From positions 3,512,001-3,576,000 of the forward strand of contig NZ_CP023449.1 of the NCBI RefSeq assembly GCF_002355275.1: 64,000 nucleotides of DNA. The letters run 5' to 3'. This document shows positions 37,528-46,686 of this stretch, in pieces. The position numbers were made by a program, and so were the translations under genes. A model generated the notes under the pieces. The model saw only the letters and a list, made by a program, of their open reading frames with translations. It was not told where the DNA came from and ran no database searches. The stretch is from Rhizorhabdus dicambivorans (GTDB taxonomy: Bacteria; Pseudomonadota; Alphaproteobacteria; Sphingomonadales; Sphingomonadaceae). Numbering within the stretch: the stretch's first letter is position 1; every line of letters starts with the position of its first letter.

Positions 37528-40020
37528 TCAGAACTTGTACGATACGGTCGCACCGTAGGTCGCCGGCATGCCTGGGAACCGGACGATGACGTCGGACACG
37601 CGGATCACGTTGGTCCAGTAATATTTGTTGAAGAGGTTCTTGCCCCACAGGAACGCCTTCCAGCGCCCGTCGCCGCCGCTTACGCCGATCTGCCCATCAA
37701 CCAGGGTGTATTTGTCGATCGCGAAGGGAGCGAGGTTCGGCTGCGGCGCATTCTGCGGCACGAACACCGCCGAGGTGGCACTGCGATAGGAGACGTTGAC
37801 GCCAAAGAAGCCGTCGAGATCGGCGGTCAGGGGGCGCTCATAGTTCAGGTCGCCATTCAGGCTCCACTTGGGAGTGAAGTTGAACGGTGAGCCCGACTGG
37901 TCCTGCGAGATGCCGTCCACGGTCTGGCCGATATAACGCAGGATCTTGCTCTTGATATAGGTGCCGCTGCCGGTCAGTGTCAGCCCTTCAACCGGACGCA
38001 GGGTGGCCGAGGCCTCGAAGCCCTTCAGGCGCGATTTGGGGATCGTGTCCTGAGCGTTGATGTTGCCGAAAGGCGGGCCGACAAAGACGCGGGCGCGCAG
38101 CTGCTTGTTGATATAGTCATAGCGAAACGCGGCCGCCTCGAAGCTGAACATACGGCCCATGCGGAAACGGCCGCCCAGCTCGTAGGCCGTCAGCTTCTCC
38201 TGGACCACCGGGTTGTACGCGACGTGATCGGTGGTGTTAAGGGTGGAGAAATTGCCCGCCTTGAAGCCGCGGCTTACCCTCGCGTAGATCAGCGAACTCT
38301 GGGTCGGCTTGAAGTTCAGGTTGACGTTCCAGGGAACATTGTCCTGCTTCAGTGTACGGTTTGCAAAGCCCGGGGTCAGCAGCGGCAGACCAGCGGTGTC
38401 GTTCTGCTGGACTGCCGCGGTCGTATAAATCGCATAGCACTGACCGGCCGCCAGTTGCGGAATGGGCGGTAGGCCCGCCGGGGTGCGGAAGGCGTTGATG
38501 AGCGCGGTGTAGGCCGGAGTGGAGAAGCTATCGATCGGCGCGCCACAGCCGCGGAACTTGCGGGTGTCCTCACTCAGGCGGATGCCGCCGGAAAGGGTCA
38601 GCTGTTCTGTCAGTTCGGCATCGATGCTGGTGAAGATCGCCCAGTTCTTGATACGCTGGCTCGCCAGAATACGGCCACCGTTCGATGGGAAACCGAAAAT
38701 ATTCTGCACCGCCGAAGCATTGCGAAGGAACTGGGTCACGTCGTCATTGGTACGATCACGACCGTAATTTGCACCCACGAGCCAGTGGATATTGGCGAAA
38801 TCGGCTGTCATGCGAACTTCCTGCGCGAACGACTTGATCTCGCCCTTTTGGAAGTTGCGCAGATTCTCTGAAGCCGCCGTACCGTCAAACTCCGAATTCT
38901 GGTCGCGCTTCAGATGCGCATAGGAGGTGATCGATGTCAGCGCGACCTGATCGTTGAGTTGCCATTCGGCGCGCACCGAACCCTGCCAGAACTTGTCGTC
39001 GCGATCGAAATTCTGTCCAGGATCCCAATCGGCGCGACGAGCGTTGCGGCCGGGCAGCAGATTGGGCCGGGTGATCACGGTGTTGTTCGCGGCGGTAACG
39101 CGGGTGCCGGTCGCAGCGTTGATCGGGCAGCCCGGCAGGCGGCCCGCCGGAGCGCTGCAGCTGGCGGAATTTACAGTATCGAGCACCACGAGATTGCGAT
39201 CGACGTTGAAGGCATTCCCCGGGAAGACCGACACGAGTTGAGGCGCAACAGTATCGGACTTGTCCACCCAGCCGTTGAAGTTGAAAGACGCCTTGAAATT
39301 CTCGGTGGCCTCCCAATCGACGATGGCACGACCGGTGAAGTTCTTGACCTTCCCGAGCTTGTCGTTACGCGTGATGCTCTGCTGCCAGCCGTTGCCGAAA
39401 CTGCCGCGCACGGCGACACGCGCCTTCAGGGTCGGCGCCAGCGGACCGCTGATGAAGCCTTCAACATTGCCGCGCATGAAGCGGCCGAGCGTCGCCGAGA
39501 TGCCTGCCGAGAATTCGTCGGTCGGCTTGTTGGCGATGTAGTTGATGGCACCGCCGGTGGAGTTCTGGCCGTAGAGAGTGCCCTGCGGACCCTTCAGCAC
39601 TTCGACGCGCTGCAGGTCCAGGGTGGTGCCTTGCGTCATCACCGGATAGGCGAGCGGGACTTCGTCGACATAGATGGCAACCGAAGAGCTGGAACCGATC
39701 GACGGCTCGTTAATGCCCACGCCGCGCAACGTGTAAATCGGGGTCGAGAAACCGCTGTCGCTGACCGACAGGCCGGGCACCAGCTTCGACAGGTCCGAAA
39801 CATCGGTGAAGTTGCGGGTCTTGAGCGCTTCGCCGTTGATCGCGCTGATCGACATGCCGACGTCGGACAGGGCCTGTTCGCGGCGCTGCGCGGTAACAAC
39901 GATCTCGCCGACGTCTACATCGTCAGCGGCGGCCTGCGGAGTCGCGTTCTGCGCGAAAGCGGCAACCGGCATCGCGATCATTGCGGAAGCCGTCAGCAGC
40001 AATATCTTTCTGGAAATCAT
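37528..40020 (-). CDS. TonB-dependent receptor
   Basis: 830 residues: signal MISRKILLLTASAMIAMP, TonB box VGEIVVTAQRREQ near 45, plug with YTLRGVGINEPSIGSSSSVAIYVDEVPLAYP and VEVLKGPQGTLYGQNSTGG near 130-150, and a long barrel ending ATYGATVSYKF. ATG at 40020 is chosen because it begins the signal peptide; the frame is open to 40053. A good terminator follows. Likely to import the substrate of the surrounding oxidoreductases, but no regulator is adjacent. Confidence 0.93.
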   Translation of the reverse strand: MISRKILLLTASAMIAMPVAAFAQNATPQAAADDVDVGEIVVTAQRREQALSDVGMSISAINGEALKTRNFTDVSDLSKLVPGLSVSDSGFSTPIYTLRGVGINEPSIGSSSSVAIYVDEVPLAYPVMTQGTTLDLQRVEVLKGPQGTLYGQNSTGGAINYIANKPTDEFSAGISATLGRFMRGNVEGFISGPLAPTLKARVAVRGSFGNGWQQSITRNDKLGKVKNFTGRAIVDWEATENFKASFNFNGWVDKSDTVAPQLVSVFPGNAFNVDRNLVVLDTVNSASCSAPAGRLPGCPINAATGTRVTAANNTVITRPNLLPGRNARRADWDPGQNFDRDDKFWQGSVRAEWQLNDQVALTSITSYAHLKRDQNSEFDGTAASENLRNFQKGEIKSFAQEVRMTADFANIHWLVGANYGRDRTNDDVTQFLRNASAVQNIFGFPSNGGRILASQRIKNWAIFTSIDAELTEQLTLSGGIRLSEDTRKFRGCGAPIDSFSTPAYTALINAFRTPAGLPPIPQLAAGQCYAIYTTAAVQQNDTAGLPLLTPGFANRTLKQDNVPWNVNLNFKPTQSSLIYARVSRGFKAGNFSTLNTTDHVAYNPVVQEKLTAYELGGRFRMGRMFSFEAAAFRYDYINKQLRARVFVGPPFGNINAQDTIPKSRLKGFEASATLRPVEGLTLTGSGTYIKSKILRYIGQTVDGISQDQSGSPFNFTPKWSLNGDLNYERPLTADLDGFFGVNVSYRSATSAVFVPQNAPQPNLAPFAIDKYTLVDGQIGVSGGDGRWKAFLWGKNLFNKYYWTNVIRVSDVIVRFPGMPATYGATVSYKF

Positions 40021-40204
40021 CTTTCCGTCCCCTCTCTTGGCTTCGCCAGGCATTCTTCGGCCCGACGGCTCCGCCAGGGTGCATTATGAACCCGGCCATG
40101 CTGTCTTAGACCACCCCGACTATTTGACAGTGCCGTTTCGATTTTTGGATGAGAGCTTCATTTTGTATTTCGGTGCATAATGGCCCGATCCGCGCATGCC
40201 CTCA

Positions 40205-41032
40205 TTATCCGGCAGGAAAATCGGCGGTTTTCCGCGGCTGCGGCACCTTGTCGGTATGCTGCACATCCATGGTCTGGTTGAGCACGGTGCGCCCGCCGTC
40301 GACGAAGATCGTCTGCCCGGTGATGTAGCTGGCATCGTCGCTGGCGAGGAAGGCGACCGCCGCCGCCTGCTCGTCGGGCCGGGCATAACGGCCGAGCGGG
40401 GTGCGCGCCAGCATCGGCCCCTTCATATCGGGATGCTCGAGCACCGGCTCCCCCGCCGGGGTGAGCGTCGATCCCGGCGCCACCGCATTGACCCTGATGC
40501 CATGGGGCGCCAGCGCCACCGCCATCGCGCGGGTCAGCCCGGCAAGCCCCGACTTCGACGCCGAATAGGCCACCTGCGCACCGGCCGCCAGTTCGGCGGC
40601 GACGGAGGTGATGTTGATGATCGACCCCTCGGCCTCGCGCTCGACCAGATGGCGGGCAACCCGCTGGCCCAGATAGAAGGGCCCCTTCAGGTTGACCTCC
40701 AGCTCACTCGCGAACATCGCGCTGGTCAGATCGAAGAAATTGACGAGCTGGATCTTCGCCGCCGAGTTGACGACGATGTCGGCCTTGCCGAAACGGTCGA
40801 TCGTCTGCCGCACCAGCGCGTCGACCGCCGCCTCATCGGATATGTCACAGACGGTGAAGGCCGCCTCCCCGCCCGCGTCCCGGATCGCCGCCGCCGCGGC
40901 TTCGCCCGCCGCGCGCTGGAGATCGCACAACATCACGGCGGCGCCCTCCAGCGCCAGCCGTTCCGCACAGGCGAGGCCGATGCCGCTCGCCGCGCCGGTG
41001 ACGATCGCCACCCGCCCCTCGAACCGCCTCAT
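40205..41032 (-). CDS. short-chain dehydrogenase/reductase (SDR)
   Basis: 275 residues, classical SDR: TGAASGIGLACAE (cofactor motif, 13-25), NSAAK for NNAG, Ser of ITSVAAEL, catalytic YSASKSG, and C-terminal TGQTIFVDGG. NAD(P)-dependent oxidation or reduction of an alcohol or ketone. Its ATG overlaps the GST stop by four bases (ATGA), so the two are co-translated. Substrate unknown. Confidence 0.9.
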   Translation of the reverse strand: MRRFEGRVAIVTGAASGIGLACAERLALEGAAVMLCDLQRAAGEAAAAAIRDAGGEAAFTVCDISDEAAVDALVRQTIDRFGKADIVVNSAAKIQLVNFFDLTSAMFASELEVNLKGPFYLGQRVARHLVEREAEGSIINITSVAAELAAGAQVAYSASKSGLAGLTRAMAVALAPHGIRVNAVAPGSTLTPAGEPVLEHPDMKGPMLARTPLGRYARPDEQAAAVAFLASDDASYITGQTIFVDGGRTVLNQTMDVQHTDKVPQPRKTADFPAG

Positions 41033-41739
41033 TTGACGGCGTGCGCCCCGAACAGGATACGGCGCTCATCCTCGTCCATCATGCCGTGGTTCTTCACCAC
41101 CGGGCTTCCGGTGAAGGCGAACATGGTATCATAGGCACGCTTGACCGCCGGACGTTCGCGGATCGATAGGAACCAGCGCTTGAGATCGGGCAGGGATTCG
41201 AGATCGATCTGGTCGCGCCGGGCATGCGCGAAGATCCAGGGGAAGCAGGCCATGTCGGCGATCGAATAATCCCCGGCGATATAGTCACGGCCCTTCAGCC
41301 GGCTATCGAGCACCTTGAGCAGCCGGTCGTTCTCCGCACCGTAACGCTTCAGCGGATAGTCCATCGGCTCAGGCGCGTAGTTGCGGAAGTGGACGACCTG
41401 CCCACCGATCGGCCCGAGCCCGGCAACCTGCCAGATCAGCCATTGCAGCGCCTCCAACCGGACGAGCGGATCAGCCGACAGGTGGCGCCCGTATTTCTCG
41501 GCAAGATAGATCAGGATCGCACCCGATTCGAAGATGCTCACCGGCTTGTCCGATATCGCGGGCGCATGATCGATGATCGTCGGCAGCCGGCTGTTCGGCG
41601 AAATCTTCACGAAGTCGGGCGCATATTGCTCGCCCTTGCCGACATTGAGCGGCGTCAGCTTATGCTCGATGCCATTCTCCTCCAGGAAGATCAGTACCTT
41701 CTGTGCATTGGCCGACGTCCAGTAGAATAATTCGATCAC
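41029..41739 (-). CDS. glutathione S-transferase (GstB/nu-like)
   Basis: 236 residues: thioredoxin-fold N-half with YWTSANAQKVLIFLEE and KISPNSRLPTIIDHAP (cis-Pro), ESGAILIYLAEKYGR as the Glu-Ser glutathione site, then a helical C-half. The GTG at 41739 with GGGAGAGGGG upstream is preferred over 41778. A close paralogue lies at 47632-48339. It may conjugate or reduce an electrophilic pathway intermediate (inference). Confidence 0.88.
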   Translation of the reverse strand: MIELFYWTSANAQKVLIFLEENGIEHKLTPLNVGKGEQYAPDFVKISPNSRLPTIIDHAPAISDKPVSIFESGAILIYLAEKYGRHLSADPLVRLEALQWLIWQVAGLGPIGGQVVHFRNYAPEPMDYPLKRYGAENDRLLKVLDSRLKGRDYIAGDYSIADMACFPWIFAHARRDQIDLESLPDLKRWFLSIRERPAVKRAYDTMFAFTGSPVVKNHGMMDEDERRILFGAHAVK

Positions 41740-41916
41740 CTTGCCCCTCTCCCGTTGCGATCGGATGGGACCATGCACACCGGATGGCCCGCTGGCGCAA
41801 GGCCAGGCTGCCGGAATGGGAAAGCTTTGCGCCTAAAAGCTAAGCCTATTTGCCTGCCGCGCCGGCACGCGCGGACTAATCACGGTGCGAGACCAGCCCA
41901 ACGGAGGATCATCGCG

Positions 41917-42954
41917 GTGAAATTCGGCCTTTCCATCCCCACCCTCACCGGCTTTCCCCGCGCCAGCGAACCGGCGGGCGGCTGGAAGACGCGCTGGGAG
42001 CGCACCTATGAGCTGGCCGGGATGGCGGAGGAATTCGGCTTCGATTTCGGCACCGTCGGCCATCACCGTTTCACCCCGGAGCGGATCGATTCCCCGCAGC
42101 CGATGGTGGCGCTGGCGGCGCTCGCCGCGCGCACGTCGACGCTGCGACTGTGCACCAACATCTGCATCCTGCCCCTCCACGATCCGCTCGACATCGCCGA
42201 GCAGGTGGCGATGGTCGACGAGATTTCGGACGGCCGCATCATCCTCGGCGCCGCGATCGGCTATCGACCCTATGAGTTCGACCAGATCGGCCTCGACTAC
42301 AAGAAGCGCGTCAGCCGCTTCGAGGAGGCGATCGAGGTGGTGCGCCGCGCCTGGAGCGACCAGCCGGTTCAATTCGAAGGGCAGCATTTCAGGGTCAACG
42401 GCGCCAATGTCTCGCCCAAGCCGGTGCAGAAGCCCTCGCCCCCGATCTGGATCGGCGCGCAGGTCGACGGCGCGATCGCGCGCGCCGCGCGGCTGGGCGA
42501 TGGCTGGCTCACCGACAATATCGAGAGCGCAGCCTCGCTGGGCCCCAAGATCGCGCGCTTTCGGGCTGAGGCCCACGCCAATGGCCGGGCGGGCACGGTG
42601 GCGCTCAACCGTAAGATAGGCATCGGCGTCAACCGCCGGCAGGTCGAGGAGCAGTGGCTGCCACCGATCCTCGACGTCTATCGCGACTATGTCCGGCTGG
42701 GCGTGCCGTTCGACCAGCCTTTCATCGACAAGCTCGCCTCGGGCGACCGTCTAGGCCTTGCCGATCTACCCGCCGACCAGATCATCGGCGGCACCCCCGA
42801 GGATTGCATCGCGGCGCTCCAATCCTGTTTCCAGGCGACCGACAGCGACTATATCATCGTCGATTTCGGCCGCGGCGCCCATGGCGAGGACTATGAGCGG
42901 CTGCGCGCCCAGATCGACCTGTTCGGCCGCGAAGTGATGCCGGCCTTCCGATAG
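41917..42954 (+). CDS. LLM-class flavin-dependent oxidoreductase
   Basis: 345 residues, luciferase-like (beta/alpha)8 barrel: GLSIPTLTGFP, TVGHHRF, TSTLRLCTNICILPLHDPLDIAEQVAMVDEIS, and ILGAAIGYRPYEFDQIG. Such enzymes use FMNH2 or F420. GTG at 41917 with GGAGGATC upstream; the longer frame upstream is not family-like. Divergent from the GST/SDR pair and convergent with the Ddn-like gene. F420 use cannot be decided from sequence. Confidence 0.88.
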   Translation: MKFGLSIPTLTGFPRASEPAGGWKTRWERTYELAGMAEEFGFDFGTVGHHRFTPERIDSPQPMVALAALAARTSTLRLCTNICILPLHDPLDIAEQVAMVDEISDGRIILGAAIGYRPYEFDQIGLDYKKRVSRFEEAIEVVRRAWSDQPVQFEGQHFRVNGANVSPKPVQKPSPPIWIGAQVDGAIARAARLGDGWLTDNIESAASLGPKIARFRAEAHANGRAGTVALNRKIGIGVNRRQVEEQWLPPILDVYRDYVRLGVPFDQPFIDKLASGDRLGLADLPADQIIGGTPEDCIAALQSCFQATDSDYIIVDFGRGAHGEDYERLRAQIDLFGREVMPAFR

Positions 42955-42972
42955 AAGGCACGGAGCCGGCGA

Positions 42973-43461
42973 TCAGGCTGGCTCCATCGCGACGACCGGA
43001 ATGCGGCGGGTCGTGCTGTTCTGGTAGGTGGTATATTGCGGGGTCTTTGTCTCGGCAAAGGCCCATAGCCGGGCATATTCGTCGGTGCCATGCTCGACGA
43101 AACGGGCCGACCGCATCGAGGTCTGCCGATCGATGATCAGCCGGGCACGAGGATTGGCGCGCAGATTCTCCATCCACAGCGGATCCCTCGGCTTTGCGCC
43201 ATTCGAGCCGATCAGGTAGACGGTCCCGTCCATCTCGACATAGGGCATCACAGTCGAGCGTTCCTCGCCGCTCTTGCGGCCGATCGTGTAGATCATCAGC
43301 ACCGGCATAGGCGGAAAGCCGACCATCGCCGAGAAGGTCTTCATCAGCAACGAAAAGCCCGTCGTCCGAACGAGAAATTTGTCGATCTTCTTGCCGGTGT
43401 TGCCGCGCATGAACTGCACGAACTGCCGCCCCGGCCTGGTCCTGATCATGGTCGACAACAT
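42973..43461 (-). CDS. nitroreductase (Ddn)-like split-barrel protein
   Basis: 162 residues with MIYTIGRKSGEERSTVMPYVEMDGTVYLIGSNGAKPRDPLWMENLRANP, the core of the deazaflavin-dependent nitroreductase family (flavin/F420-binding split beta-barrel). Such proteins reduce diverse compounds, often with F420H2 in actinobacteria. Next to an LLM-type enzyme and, 11 kb away, a CofG-like gene. In other bacteria relatives also bind FMN or heme. Confidence 0.8.
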   Translation of the reverse strand: MLSTMIRTRPGRQFVQFMRGNTGKKIDKFLVRTTGFSLLMKTFSAMVGFPPMPVLMIYTIGRKSGEERSTVMPYVEMDGTVYLIGSNGAKPRDPLWMENLRANPRARLIIDRQTSMRSARFVEHGTDEYARLWAFAETKTPQYTTYQNSTTRRIPVVAMEPA

Positions 43462-43643
43462 TGGGAAAGCCCCATTTTCAGTCTCTGTTGGCCTGCGCTA
43501 TCATGGCTGCGGAGGCGCGCGCCATTCCGGGCCGGGGCTTTTGATCGATCCCCAAACAAGTCGCCACTTCGCTTAAGACAGCGGCGCCCGCATTGGAGGC
43601 AGGTGCGATATCGGAAGGGCGACGCCATTTTGTGGAGACCGCC

Positions 43644-44912
43644 ATGACGGGCGACCCGACGCATCGACCCAATGAGATTGACCGCCAGCTGACCGATCCC
43701 GAATTCTTCGCATCGGGCGGCCACCATGATCTGTTTCGCCGGCTGCGCGCCGATGAGCCGGTGCGCTGGACCAACGGCAGTGCTGCCCGCCCCTTCTGGT
43801 CGGTCAGCCGCCATGCCGATTGCGTCCACATATTGCGCGACCCGCATACGTTCAGTTCGCGTCTGGGCGGGCTTCTGCCGCTGAGCGCTGAGGAACCCGA
43901 CGAGCACCAGCTGATCGCGGGCGGCTATGGCTCGATCCCGACCCACACCGACCCGCCCCATCACATGACCCTGCGCCGCCCGTTCAACAAATTCTTCTCC
44001 GCCCCGACGCTCGCGCCGATGCTCGGGCGGGTGCAGGCCTGCGTTGACCGGATCATGGACGAGATATTACCGCGCGGCGAATGCGATCTGGTCGATGACG
44101 TCGCCGCCCAGCTGCCGACCCGCATCGTCTGCGAGATGATGGGCGTGCCGCAGCAGGACCAGGCCCGCATCCGCCATTATTGCGCCGCCTTCATGGGCGC
44201 GCAGGATCCGGTCTACCAGATCGACGGCGATCCTCTGAAGACCCAGCAGACCAACATGCGTGCGCTGTTCGACTATATGTTCGAGCTGGCGATGCGGCGG
44301 CGCGGCACGCCGACCGACGACTTCACCAGCGTGATCGGTAATCTCGAGATCGACGGCGAGAAGCTGAGCGAGCGCGATGTGGGATGGTGGTGCTTCTCGA
44401 TCGTCGCCGCCGGACTGGAGACCACCCGCGACACCGTGTCGGTCGGCATGCTCGAACTGCTCAACCAGCCGGCCGAGATGGCGCGGCTGCGCGCCGAGCC
44501 CGAACTGATGAACCTGGCGATCGACGAGATCGTCCGCTGGGTGAATCCGGCGATGCACAAATTCCGCATCGCCACCCGCGACGTGGAGCTGGGTGGCAAG
44601 ACCATCCGCAAGGGTGACTGGGTGGTCGCCTGGCTGGTCTCCGCCAATCGCGATGAGGAAGCGTTCGACGAACCATATCGCTTTGATGTCGGCCGCAAGC
44701 CCAACGCGCATCTCGGCTTCGGCGTGGGCGAGCACAGCTGCATCGGTCGCCACCTCGCTCGCATGGAGATGCAGGCGATGATCACCGCACTGATCGAACG
44801 CACCCCCGACATGGCGTTGGCAGGCGAATGCGAATGGCTGGTGTCGAACAAGCACACCGTGCTCAAGCACATGCCGGTACGCTTCACCCCGCGTCCGCGA
44901 ATGGCCGCCTGA
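43644..44912 (+). CDS. cytochrome P450
   Basis: 422 residues: I-helix AAGLETTRDTVS, K-helix DEIVRW, heme loop HLGFGVGEHSCIGRHLARMEM with the axial Cys at 366. ATG at 43644 follows GGAGACCGCC. First gene of a plus-strand unit with the aldolase, TauD-type dioxygenase and epimerase. The Thr pair in the I-helix is conserved, so it should activate oxygen. No redox partner is encoded here. Confidence 0.93.
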   Translation: MTGDPTHRPNEIDRQLTDPEFFASGGHHDLFRRLRADEPVRWTNGSAARPFWSVSRHADCVHILRDPHTFSSRLGGLLPLSAEEPDEHQLIAGGYGSIPTHTDPPHHMTLRRPFNKFFSAPTLAPMLGRVQACVDRIMDEILPRGECDLVDDVAAQLPTRIVCEMMGVPQQDQARIRHYCAAFMGAQDPVYQIDGDPLKTQQTNMRALFDYMFELAMRRRGTPTDDFTSVIGNLEIDGEKLSERDVGWWCFSIVAAGLETTRDTVSVGMLELLNQPAEMARLRAEPELMNLAIDEIVRWVNPAMHKFRIATRDVELGGKTIRKGDWVVAWLVSANRDEEAFDEPYRFDVGRKPNAHLGFGVGEHSCIGRHLARMEMQAMITALIERTPDMALAGECEWLVSNKHTVLKHMPVRFTPRPRMAA

Positions 44913-44925
44913 GGAAGGAAGAACC

Positions 44926-45708
44926 ATGGCCCTGTTGGAAGCCCGCAACCGCCTGAAAGCGATGATCGCGCGCGGCGAGCAGCCCTTCGGCATCTTCGTC
45001 TCGTCGCTCGATGCCGCGTCGACCGACATCATGGCCGATGCCGGCTTCGATTTCGTGATGCTCGACGGCGAGCATGGCCGGCTCGACCGGATCGCGGTTG
45101 AGCAGCATGTCCGCGCCGCCCGCGCCGGCGGGGTGATTGCCTTCGTGCGCGTGCTCGACAATGCGCCGACCCTCATCCAGTCCATGCTCGACGTCGGCGC
45201 CGATGGGGTGATGGTGCCGCATATCGACACCGCCGAGCAGGCACGCGCCGCGGTCGCCGCGAGCCGCTACGCGCCGCAGGGCAAGCGCGGCATGTGCCCG
45301 GCCTGTCGCGCCGGCCGCTACACGCTCGACGGCTGGCCCGAGCATGTCCACGCCTCGAACGAGAATGTGATGGTGATCCCGATCCTCGAATCCCGCCAGG
45401 CGATCGAGAATGTCGATGAGATACTCGCCGTCGACGGGATCGACCTGGTGATGTTCGGCCCCGGCGATCTGTCCGCCGACATGGCGATCGACTTCTCGAA
45501 GGACGGCCACCGCATGGAAGCCGCGTGGCGCCGCGCGCTCGACGCCACCCGCGCGGCGGGCAAGCATATGCTGGCCCCGGCGGGCTTCACCTATGACGAG
45601 GCCGACATGCTGATCGTCGAGATGGAACTGATGCTGCTGCGGCGCACGGTCGCGCGCCTGGTCGCCGACCATCGCACTGCCCGGGCCGGCCGCCGCGCCG
45701 CCGAATGA
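44926..45708 (+). CDS. HpcH/HpaI family aldolase
   Basis: 260 residues; metal-dependent class II pyruvate aldolase type. FDFVMLDGEHGRLDRIAVEQHVRAAR, GADGVMVPHIDTAEQARAAV, PILESRQAIENVDEIL (Glu metal ligand) and LVMFGPGDLSADM (Asp ligand) are family features. These enzymes split 4-hydroxy-2-keto acids to pyruvate or oxaloacetate and an aldehyde. Good site (GAGGAAGGAAG). Follows the P450 by 13 bases; overlaps the next gene by 4. Confidence 0.9.
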   Translation: MALLEARNRLKAMIARGEQPFGIFVSSLDAASTDIMADAGFDFVMLDGEHGRLDRIAVEQHVRAARAGGVIAFVRVLDNAPTLIQSMLDVGADGVMVPHIDTAEQARAAVAASRYAPQGKRGMCPACRAGRYTLDGWPEHVHASNENVMVIPILESRQAIENVDEILAVDGIDLVMFGPGDLSADMAIDFSKDGHRMEAAWRRALDATRAAGKHMLAPAGFTYDEADMLIVEMELMLLRRTVARLVADHRTARAGRRAAE

Positions 45709-46670
45709 GGATGGAAAAGACGATGCCCCAGCCCTTCCGCGTCGCGCCCCTGCGCGACGATCTGCCGTTCGGCGCCGAGATCGCCGGGCTCGATCCCGCC
45801 ACCCTGTCCGATCCCGCCGTCCGCCAGGCGCTGCGCGACATATGGACCGACAAGGGCGTGCTGGTGTTCCGGGGGCTGGAGGGGGAGCAGGTCCATCTCG
45901 ATCTCAGCCGGGTGTTCGGCACGCTGGTCCAGCACCCGACCCGCGAGGCGCGGGCCGAGCATCCCGAGCTGATGACGGTGCGCTACAAGCCCGAAAGCGG
46001 CTGGCTGATCGCCGTCGACGGCGAGATGCGCGGAACCTGGCTGCCCTGGCATTCGGACCTGATCTATGTCGACCGGATCAACCGGGGCGGCATATTGCGG
46101 CCGATCGTGCTGCCCAGCCAGCTCGGCCAGACCGGCTTCATCGACAAGATCGGCGCCTGGCGCACCCTGCCCGACCGGCTGAAGCAGCGCATCGAAGGGC
46201 TCAGCGTCATCTACAAATATGATCTCGACGCCGCCCACCAGCGCTTCGGCCGCACCGCCGACGTCCATATGGCGCGGGTCAGCCCCGACGTCGCCAGCAT
46301 CCAGGCGCGGCTCGACGATTTCCCGCGCGTCATCCACCCGATGGTCTACCAACAGCGAGAGACCGGCCGCAAGGTACTCAACGTCTCGCCCTGGTTCGCT
46401 GTCGGCATCCAGGGGATGGAGAATGCGGAAGGCGACGCACTGCTCGCCGAGGTCGCCGACCACATCGTCCACAGTGAGGAAGTCTATCTCCACGACTGGG
46501 CAATGGGCGACATGGTGCTGTGGGACAATTGGCGCGTGCTGCACAGCGCCACCGGCTGCCCACCCGATGAGGAACGCTGGATGCTGCGCACCACGATCGA
46601 GGGCGATTATGGCCTGGGCCGCACCGAAGCCGACGCGGCGATCGACCGCAGCGACTATATCACCGTCTGA
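45705..46670 (+). CDS. TauD/TfdA family Fe(II)/2-oxoglutarate dioxygenase
   Basis: 321 residues: jelly-roll enzyme with the HxD motif in LPWHSDLIYVDR (near 115) and the distal His/Arg in WRVLHSATGCPPDEERWMLRTT (near 285). It hydroxylates or cleaves by 2-oxoglutarate-driven oxidation. Start by ATGA overlap with the aldolase gene at 45705; ATG 45723 (MPQPFRVA) is also possible. A second member lies at 61292-62215. Confidence 0.9.
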   Translation: MRMEKTMPQPFRVAPLRDDLPFGAEIAGLDPATLSDPAVRQALRDIWTDKGVLVFRGLEGEQVHLDLSRVFGTLVQHPTREARAEHPELMTVRYKPESGWLIAVDGEMRGTWLPWHSDLIYVDRINRGGILRPIVLPSQLGQTGFIDKIGAWRTLPDRLKQRIEGLSVIYKYDLDAAHQRFGRTADVHMARVSPDVASIQARLDDFPRVIHPMVYQQRETGRKVLNVSPWFAVGIQGMENAEGDALLAEVADHIVHSEEVYLHDWAMGDMVLWDNWRVLHSATGCPPDEERWMLRTTIEGDYGLGRTEADAAIDRSDYITV

Positions 46671-46686
46671 TTTCCGGAGAACCAAT

